A DNA stretch of 11,108 nt, from the NCBI GenBank assembly GCA_963933205.1, contig CAWVTK010000062.1, positions 1 through 11,108 on the forward strand. The letters run 5' to 3'. A program made the position numbers and the translations under genes. This DNA is from UBA6772 sp963933205 (GTDB lineage Bacteria; Bacteroidota; Bacteroidia; Flavobacteriales; UBA7430). The first letter of the stretch is position 1. Every line of letters starts with the position of its first letter. Shown piece by piece: positions 6,040 through 11,108 of the stretch. The notes below the pieces were generated by a model. That model was not told the DNA's origin. It ran no database searches and worked only from the letters and a program-made list of their open reading frames with translations.

Positions 6040-7388
6040 TAGAGATTCAAAAATAATTTACCAATCATGAAATAAATAAACAAACCAAGAACATCGTTAA
6101 CTGTTGTAATGAATGGGCCGGTTGCTAAAGCAGGGTCTATTTTATACTTGTTTAACGCTAAGGGAATGAAGGTGCCAAATAGAGCTGCAAATATAATTAC
6201 TGCCATCAAAGAAATACTTACCGTAAAGTAAATTGAACTAGGGTAGCCTAATAAAAATGTGATGAGCATAATTAGTGCAGAACAAATAATTCCATTTAAC
6301 ATGGCAACACCAAGTTCTTTTATTAATCGTTGGCCTAAAGTGTCCATACCTAGGCTGTTACTAGCTAAGCCTTGCACAATGATGGCAGCAGATTGCACAC
6401 CAACATTTCCTCCCATTGCAGCAATAAGAGGAGTAAAAAAGGCCAGTTCTATATTGTTTTGAATGTCAAAAATCCCCATTACCTGTGCGCCCATTATTCC
6501 CCCCATCAAACCGATTATTAACCAAGGTAAGCGAGCACGTGTTAGGGTTACTATATTATCAGAGGAATCTACTTGTTCGGAAATTCCAGAGGCTTTATTG
6601 TAATCCTCCATGGCTTCCTCTTTAATCACCTCAACTACATCGTCTATGGTAATTCTACCAATCAAACGATTTAAATCGTCTACTACGGGCAATACAATAA
6701 GATCGTACTTGTCCATAATATTTGCTACTTCTTCGTCGTCAAAATTGGCTTTTACAGATATGACTTTTTCGTTGTAAACATTTTTAATAAATGTTTTCTC
6801 GGAAGTTAAAAGCAGCTTTTTTAAGGATAGGGTTCCGAGTAGAATGTTGTTGTCGTTTACCACATATATGGTATACACTTTATCTACGTCTTCAGCTTGT
6901 TTGCGCATTTCTCTTACACATCGTAATACCGACCATTTATCGTTTACCTGGATAAGTTCTTTTGCCATTAAACCACCTGCGGTGTTTTCTGGATAAGACA
7001 GAAGATCTACAATATCGCTGGCATGCTCTATGTCTTCTATAAGCGATAAGACTTCTGCTTTCTTTTCTAATGATAAATCTGCAATAATATCGGCAGCATC
7101 ATCAGAATCTAAGTTCTCTATAAGCTCTTCAGCAATTTCTTGTGAAGTTAAATCTTCGAGTACAAACTCTCTGTATTCATCATCTAGTTCGATGAGGATT
7201 TCTGCAGAATCTTCATCTTCGAAGAGTTCAAAAAGTAATTTACCCTGATCTTCGTCGAGCTCTTCTATAAGCTCTGCTATATCTACGTTATGTAATTTAG
7301 AAAGTTCAGACTTTAAGAGGTTAAACTCTTTTCGATCTAAGCGTTCTTTTATGTCGAGAATAAACTCTTTGGTTAATTCAAATTTCAT
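6039..7388 (-). CDS. mgtE: Magnesium transporter MgtE
   Basis: MgtE is a dimeric, Mg2+-gated inner-membrane channel for magnesium uptake. The 449-residue length is typical. Residues ~20-130 form the acidic superhelical N domain, rich in Glu/Asp (for example IEELDEDQGKLLFELFEDED). Residues ~135-258 are two CBS domains (ENTAGGLMAKELIQV; then YDLIVLPVVDDLNRLIG and ITIDDVVEVI), which sense cytoplasmic Mg2+. The membrane domain starts near residue 285 and has about five segments. It contains the family signature AAMGGNVGVQSAAIIVQGLA (323-342) and the pore region ATGPFITTVNDVLG, whose Asp at 432 corresponds to the ion-binding Asp of the characterised Thermus protein. Its ATG overlaps the rsmA TGA by four bases (ATGA), and its TAA overlaps the next gene's ATG. 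Translation is therefore probably coupled on both sides. It is complete, with no missing key residues. Confidence 0.96.
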   Translation of the reverse strand: MKFELTKEFILDIKERLDRKEFNLLKSELSKLHNVDIAELIEELDEDQGKLLFELFEDEDSAEILIELDDEYREFVLEDLTSQEIAEELIENLDSDDAADIIADLSLEKKAEVLSLIEDIEHASDIVDLLSYPENTAGGLMAKELIQVNDKWSVLRCVREMRKQAEDVDKVYTIYVVNDNNILLGTLSLKKLLLTSEKTFIKNVYNEKVISVKANFDDEEVANIMDKYDLIVLPVVDDLNRLIGRITIDDVVEVIKEEAMEDYNKASGISEQVDSSDNIVTLTRARLPWLIIGLMGGIMGAQVMGIFDIQNNIELAFFTPLIAAMGGNVGVQSAAIIVQGLASNSLGMDTLGQRLIKELGVAMLNGIICSALIMLITFLLGYPSSIYFTVSISLMAVIIFAALFGTFIPLALNKYKIDPALATGPFITTVNDVLGLFIYFMIGKLFLNL

Positions 7389-8158
7389 AATTGAATTTTT
7401 TCGAGCTTATTGGTTAGGTAAACAAAATCTTCTACCGACAAACGCTCTGCTCTTAGCGTAAGCAATGGGTCTTCAAAGCCACTTTGACCAATAAGCGGTT
7501 TTAGAGAATTTCTAAGCGTTTTTCTTCTTTGACTAAACGACTGTTTTACCACTCTTTTAAAAAACTTTTCGTTGCAATCTAACTTTTCTTTTTTATTTCT
7601 TCTCAAACGTATTACGCCAGATTGAACTTTAGGTGGTGGGTCAAAAACTTCTGCGTTTACCGTAAACAAATATTCTATATCGTAGTAAGCTTGAAGTAAA
7701 ACAGAAATAATTCCGTATTTCTTACTCCCCGGACCGCTGGCAACACGTTCGGCTACTTCTTTTTGAAACATTCCTACAACTTCTGGTACCTGATCTTTGT
7801 ATTCTAAAGCTTTAAATAAGATTTGAGAGGATATATTGTACGGAAAGTTACCTATAAGTGCAAATTGACCCTTTGTAAGTGTTGTTAAATCTAGGCTTAA
7901 AAAGTCGGTGGAGTAAATGCGTGGACTAAGTTCAGGGTATTCTGTTTGCAGGTAACTTACCGATTCTCTGTCGAGTTCTATTACGTGTGTAGTAAATTCT
8001 TTTTTTAATAGGTATTGAGTAAGAACGCCCATCCCAGGGCCTACTTCAACCACATCTGTGTATCCTTCTTTGCTTAAGCCATCTACTATGGCTCTTGCAA
8101 TTGACAGGTCTTTAAGAAAGTGCTGTCCTAAGTGTTTTTTAGCTCGTACTCTTTTCAT
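7385..8158 (-). CDS. rsmA: 16S rRNA (adenine1518-N6/adenine1519-N6)-dimethyltransferase RsmA/KsgA
   Basis: RsmA (KsgA) dimethylates two adjacent adenines in the 3'-terminal hairpin of 16S rRNA using S-adenosylmethionine, a late quality-control step in 30S assembly. The N-terminus AKKHLGQHFL is the family hallmark. SAM motif I is VVEVGPGMGVLT (36-47), the acidic ribose-binding residue is in IELDRE (60-65), and the catalytic motif is GNFPYNIS (103-110; usually NLPYNIS, here Phe in the second position). FDPPPKVQSGVI (172-183) and the C-terminal helical domain with SFSQRRKTLRN complete it. The length of 257 aa is normal. It starts one base after the DUF4286 stop and ends in a 4-bp overlap with mgtE, so it sits in the middle of a coupled operon. 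Loss of this enzyme gives kasugamycin resistance in other bacteria. Confidence 0.97.
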   Translation of the reverse strand: MKRVRAKKHLGQHFLKDLSIARAIVDGLSKEGYTDVVEVGPGMGVLTQYLLKKEFTTHVIELDRESVSYLQTEYPELSPRIYSTDFLSLDLTTLTKGQFALIGNFPYNISSQILFKALEYKDQVPEVVGMFQKEVAERVASGPGSKKYGIISVLLQAYYDIEYLFTVNAEVFDPPPKVQSGVIRLRRNKKEKLDCNEKFFKRVVKQSFSQRRKTLRNSLKPLIGQSGFEDPLLTLRAERLSVEDFVYLTNKLEKIQL

Positions 8159-8159
8159 A

Positions 8160-8471
8160 TTAAAATTCGCTTACCACCTCTAATATAGTACGAAAGGCAA
8201 CAAACTTACCTTCAAACTTATTGGAGTGTTCTTTTTGCAAAGCAGGTGCAAAATTAGCATTGTATTGTTCTAATTTCGCCTTGTTTTCGCACGTGTATTG
8301 AATAGAGTAGGTTAGGCCACCCATTTGCTCTTCTACTAAAACCCTAGTCAATTTTGCAGCGGTAAATAAACCTGTATTCAATACGGCAGGAATATGTGTA
8401 GCGTTCATCCAATCTAACCATTCTTTCTGAACAGTCTGGTCTATATTTACGGTAACATTGTAGATAATCAT
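8160..8471 (-). CDS. DUF4286 family protein (uncharacterised, small cytoplasmic)
   Basis: A 103-residue protein I recognise as DUF4286, a small family typical of Bacteroidota with no established function. The family features visible are the start MIIYNVTVNID, the pair WLDWMNATHIPAVLNTGLF (~18-36), MGGLTYSIQYTC (50-61), and KFEGKFVAFRTILEVV near the end. The beta-alpha-beta pattern suggests a ferredoxin-like dimeric fold (similar to ABM or dimeric alpha/beta-barrel proteins); that is inference. There is no signal peptide. The gene is separated by one base from the TPR gene upstream and by one base from rsmA downstream, so it is cotranscribed and probably coupled with both. The gene order DUF4286-rsmA recurs in this phylum as far as I recall, hinting at a link to translation or ribosome maturation that is unproven. 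Confidence 0.88.
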   Translation of the reverse strand: MIIYNVTVNIDQTVQKEWLDWMNATHIPAVLNTGLFTAAKLTRVLVEEQMGGLTYSIQYTCENKAKLEQYNANFAPALQKEHSNKFEGKFVAFRTILEVVSEF

Positions 8472-8472
8472 T

Positions 8473-10290
8473 TTACTGTTTGCTTAATTCTCGGTAGTGT
8501 TTTCTCGATTCTGTTAGGAAAAAACTATCCTGGTGGTTTGTAATTATATCTTGATAAAGGGCTGTAGCTTTGTCTATATTCTTAAAATAATACTCTTGCA
8601 ATTGAGCTTGAGCAAATTTTGCATCATCGGCTAAGATATCAAAAGAAAAGAAGCTTATTATCTGATCTAATAATTCGCTGGCATCTTGCTTTTTGTCTTG
8701 TTGCATTTTTATTTCATATTGTCTGTAAAGCGCTTCATCTATCAAGCTATGTCCCTGGTAGTTTATTATTATGCTGTCAAAAGTATGGTAGGCTTGGTCT
8801 AGTTTGTTTTGATAGATCAGTAAATCCGCTCGAGCAAAAATCTCCATAGTTACTGTTGTGGTATCCATGTTTAGATTGTCTTGTATAAGCAAGGACAATT
8901 CCATCGCATTATTTGCTATGAGTTTTGCCGTAGATTTTTTAAGAACGTCTAGTTGTGCTTGTGCCCAATCGAAATCGCCTTGGTAGTAAGAAATTTTGGC
9001 TCTTCTAAATTTTGCTTCATGCCCTAAAACATCGTGTTTATAAGCTTTATCTACTTGAGAATAATACAGAATTGAATCCCATATTTCGTTTTGCAGTAAA
9101 AGGATGTCTGCATACACTAGCTTGCACTGCGCCAAATCTTCATTGCTGGCTGTGTTTATTGATAAGGCTTCTGTAATTGTTGCCGATGCCTTGGACAAGT
9201 CGTAAAGATTAAAAGCCTGTATTTTGGCTAAGTCCCTCATTTGTAATATTGTATAACTCGTCTTACCCAGGCTTGAAAAGCTCCTTAAATAATCCTGCTC
9301 CAAAAGAAGCCAGGCTTCGGTGCTTGCTTTTGGCTGCGCTTCTAGTAGCTCTTTTTTTACCGAGAGCAAAGCGGTTTGCGCGTCTAAGTAATATGGAGAG
9401 CTTGTTCCTAATGCTATGATGTATGCATAAGATTTTTCTGCTGTAGTAAAGGCTTTGTTTTTTCTACATATTGAGGCAAGTACAAATAGTTTTCTTTGAT
9501 CTAGATTTAACCGCTTATCCATTGCTTTTTCTTGTTCAAAAGCGGCTTCAAAATTCTTCTCTTGAATAAACAACCAGATCAGTAGATCCGCTAAGCTTTC
9601 ATCTTCTGTTTCCTGAACTTTTCGTAATAAGATTCCTTTTAATAATAGATTATTTTCATTTTCCGGGTCATTATTTATTGTTCGGTTTAGCGTGTTCTTT
9701 ATGCTTTGACGGTATTGTTTGTTTGTAACAATGAGCTCTAAGTAATTCTCATACATCAGTTCAATATTTCCTTGCTGGCCATATATTTTGGCTAGTTGAA
9801 AGCGAAAGTTGGTTTTGTTTGGGCTTTGAAGTCCAATTTTATAGGCTTCTATTGCATAGTCGAAATACTCAAATTTATAAAGCCTACTAGCTGTTACCGA
9901 AACAAACTGAGTGTTTTCTTTTAGCTGATTGAGTGCATCGTTAAACTTTTTATTGGCTTTCTTTGTTTCACCTTTTAAGCTGTGTATGTGCGCGTAATCA
10001 ACTAATACAGAGCTTCTTTTTGAGTTTTTTTTACGGTACTTTTTTACCAGGTTTTCTGCTGCATCAATTTTAGAAAGTGCCAAATAACAATCTAGTAAGC
10101 CTTGGTAGTAGTTAGCCGATTTGTGGGTCTTGTATAAGACTTCGTAAAGCTCGCTTGCCTTTTGATATGCTCCGGATTTAAAAAGTTTGTTTGCCAGTTG
10201 TGCTTGATTGTTGTTTTGAGCGGCAAGTACAATCGGAAAGAAAAGTAGTATAATTACTAAGCGTAAATTAATCTTTAGTACGTATCTCAT
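8473..10290 (-). CDS. Secreted/periplasmic tetratricopeptide-repeat protein
   Basis: A 605-residue protein with an N-terminal signal peptide (MRYVLKINLRLVIILLFF, then PIVLAAQ with likely cleavage before Gln). The rest is almost entirely alpha-helical TPR-like repeats. Clear helical pairs include ANKLFKSGAYQKASELYEVL (~35-54), residues ~96-125, YFDYAIEAYKIGL (~144-156), AKFRRAKISYYQGDFDWAQ (~428-446), ADLLIYQNKLDQAYHTFDSI and FKNIDKATALYQDII near the C-terminus. Such proteins are scaffolds for protein-protein contacts in the envelope; no enzymatic motif is visible. I chose ATG 10290 over the GTG at 10296 because it gives a standard signal peptide. The start lies 23 bp inside the 3' end of the upstream lipoprotein gene, implying coupled expression, and its stop is one base from the DUF4286 ATG. 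Partner and role are unknown. A function with the adjacent lipoprotein is a reasonable guess. Confidence 0.9.
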   Translation of the reverse strand: MRYVLKINLRLVIILLFFPIVLAAQNNNQAQLANKLFKSGAYQKASELYEVLYKTHKSANYYQGLLDCYLALSKIDAAENLVKKYRKKNSKRSSVLVDYAHIHSLKGETKKANKKFNDALNQLKENTQFVSVTASRLYKFEYFDYAIEAYKIGLQSPNKTNFRFQLAKIYGQQGNIELMYENYLELIVTNKQYRQSIKNTLNRTINNDPENENNLLLKGILLRKVQETEDESLADLLIWLFIQEKNFEAAFEQEKAMDKRLNLDQRKLFVLASICRKNKAFTTAEKSYAYIIALGTSSPYYLDAQTALLSVKKELLEAQPKASTEAWLLLEQDYLRSFSSLGKTSYTILQMRDLAKIQAFNLYDLSKASATITEALSINTASNEDLAQCKLVYADILLLQNEIWDSILYYSQVDKAYKHDVLGHEAKFRRAKISYYQGDFDWAQAQLDVLKKSTAKLIANNAMELSLLIQDNLNMDTTTVTMEIFARADLLIYQNKLDQAYHTFDSIIINYQGHSLIDEALYRQYEIKMQQDKKQDASELLDQIISFFSFDILADDAKFAQAQLQEYYFKNIDKATALYQDIITNHQDSFFLTESRKHYRELSKQ

Positions 10291-10840
10291 GTTCACTTTG
10301 TAAAGCGTTTAACTGTATAAATATTCCACCTAATCGAGATTCTAAAGAATCAAAATTTGCTAAATTTTTTGTGAAGGTGGTTCTCAAGTTCTCAGTCAAG
10401 ACATTCAGTTTTCCAAGAATTTTTTGTTCTTCACCCAGGTACGACGAAAACTTATTTTTTCTCAAATGCCTGTGAACTAAGTCTTCTTTTAATGCTGCAA
10501 TTTGTTGTTTCGAAAAAGCCAAATCCTCGGATAAACGATCTATTTGTGGCGTAAAATCTTTAAAACTTTCTTTTATTTTTTTGTAAGCATTTATGTCGTG
10601 GTGCAACCATTGTTTTTGAAAGATGTCTAAATTTTTATGTTCAAATAATTGCAATCTTTCAGTGCTCTTTTCTATGCATACTCTTACACTGGTTGTGTCA
10701 ATTTCTTTTAGCACTGCTGCTTGATGCTGCACTAAAGAATCCAGAAGTAAAGTATAGTTTACTTCTTTGTTAATGTTGATTTCTTGACATGAAGACAGCA
10801 ACAAAACAGAGATTAATATATGTAGAGTATTTTTCAGCAT
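10268..10840 (-). CDS. Predicted coiled-coil lipoprotein, uncharacterised
   Basis: A 190-residue protein not recognised as a named family. It begins with a lipoprotein signal peptide: MLKNTLHILISVLLLSSC, with lipobox LSSC at residues 15-18. Cys18 would be lipidated and Gln follows it. The rest is strongly helical and charged, with long heptad-like stretches such as IDRLSEDLAFSKQQIAALKEDL (~100-121) and LGKLNVLTENLRTTFTKNLANFDSLESRL (~142-170), suggesting a coiled coil. No catalytic motif is visible. It is probably anchored in the periplasmic leaflet of the inner or outer membrane. The gene lies 33 bp downstream of serS. Its last 23 bp overlap the start of the TPR gene in another frame, so the two products are probably made together. 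It could be a partner of the TPR protein in an envelope complex (inference). Confidence 0.8.
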   Translation of the reverse strand: MLKNTLHILISVLLLSSCQEININKEVNYTLLLDSLVQHQAAVLKEIDTTSVRVCIEKSTERLQLFEHKNLDIFQKQWLHHDINAYKKIKESFKDFTPQIDRLSEDLAFSKQQIAALKEDLVHRHLRKNKFSSYLGEEQKILGKLNVLTENLRTTFTKNLANFDSLESRLGGIFIQLNALQSEHEIRTKD

Positions 10841-10873
10841 CGTATAAACAAATTCAAACCTTGGGTTAAGGTA

Positions 10874-11108
10874 TTAGATTTTATCGAAACCGCAATAAGG
10901 TACAAGTACTGTTGGAATGTTTATTCCTTCGGCATCTTGATAGTTTTCTATCAGTGCAGCCATAATACGAGGTAGTGCTAAAGATGATCCGTTTAAACTA
11001 TGACACAGCTGTGTTTTTTTGTCCTCGTCTTTAAAGCGCAGCTTCAATCGGTTACTCTGGTAGCTCTCAAAGTTAGATACAGAACTTACCTCTAGCCATT
11101 TTTCTTGT
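10874..11108 (-). CDS. serS: Seryl-tRNA synthetase, C-terminal fragment (gene runs off the window)
   Basis: The last 77 codons of a class II aminoacyl-tRNA synthetase are visible on the minus strand, ending at TAA (10876-10874). The fragment reads EKWLEVSSVSNFESYQSNR, the motif that places the serine-binding and ATP-binding region, then the class II motif 3 region LNGSSLALPRIMAALIENYQ, and ends VPYCGFDKI. These match the C-terminal end of SerS, which charges tRNA-Ser with serine in the cytoplasm. The 5' part lies beyond the right edge. It is the most upstream visible gene of the minus-strand operon, so a promoter outside the window may drive all seven genes. The 33 bp between it and the lipoprotein gene contain no obvious terminator. 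Confidence 0.95.
   Translation of the reverse strand, partial: QEKWLEVSSVSNFESYQSNRLKLRFKDEDKKTQLCHSLNGSSLALPRIMAALIENYQDAEGINIPTVLVPYCGFDKI

Noticed and set aside
7030..7248. Serine-rich plus-strand frame opposite the N domain of mgtE
   Set aside because: The serine runs are simply the complement of Glu/Asp codons in the acidic MgtE N domain.
8619..8849. Plus-strand frame of 76 codons opposite the TPR gene
   Set aside because: It is antisense to helical repeat coding sequence, with no family match or start context.
10291..10296. GTG at 10296 as the start of the TPR protein
   Set aside because: The ATG two codons later gives a standard signal peptide and is a stronger start codon.
1..11108. 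Mobile elements, CRISPR arrays, tRNA genes, defence systems or phage genes
   Set aside because: I looked for direct-repeat arrays, transposase or integrase motifs, tRNA-like TTC-loop sequences and known defence-domain motifs and saw none. Nearly all the sequence is accounted for by conserved chromosomal genes.

Overview
This window looks like chromosomal DNA of a low-GC, free-living member of the Bacteroidota, most likely Flavobacteriales-like. The reasons are a PorV/PorQ-family outer-membrane protein next to a large protein ending in a type IX secretion (T9SS)-style C-terminal domain, a DUF4286 protein, a promoter box fitting the Bacteroidota TAnnTTTG consensus, and the RuvC, HIT and MgtE sequence styles. 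The genus-level assignment is inference.

Layout. (1) Positions 1-2393, plus strand: the 3' part of a large secreted protein, then a PorV/PorQ-family beta-barrel protein, closed by a strong hairpin terminator at 2424-2453. (2) 2480-3345, plus strand: greA (transcript cleavage factor) and a HIT-family nucleotide hydrolase, joined by a one-base TAATG overlap. (3) 3350-3901, minus strand: ruvC, converging on the HIT gene with a 4-base gap. (4) 3902-4046: a 145-bp divergent spacer with a perfect TAnnTTTG box reading rightward and a short inverted repeat. (5) 4047-5099, plus strand: a lone oligopeptide/dipeptide-type ABC permease whose 3' end overlaps the next minus-strand gene by 11 bp. (6) 5089-11108, minus strand: a tightly packed run read right to left as serS (C-terminal part), a predicted coiled-coil lipoprotein, a secreted TPR protein, a DUF4286 protein, rsmA/ksgA, mgtE and a D-2-hydroxyacid dehydrogenase. 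Most junctions in this run are 1-bp gaps or 1-, 4- and 23-bp overlaps, so it is very probably one transcription unit with translational coupling.

How the genes work together. The first pair fits a secreted T9SS cargo with a dedicated PorV-like outer-membrane partner. The greA, hit, ruvC, serS and rsmA genes are housekeeping (transcription, nucleotide hydrolysis, recombination, translation, ribosome maturation). The long minus-strand operon mixes translation functions with magnesium transport and two uncharacterised envelope proteins.

I see no tRNA or rRNA, CRISPR array, transposase, integrase or phage gene, and no intergenic stretch reaches 300 bp. The window is mostly conserved chromosomal backbone. 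The parts least explained by known biology are the secreted-protein/PorV-like pair and the lipoprotein-TPR pair in the serS-rsmA operon. I found no convincing new defence or mobile system.
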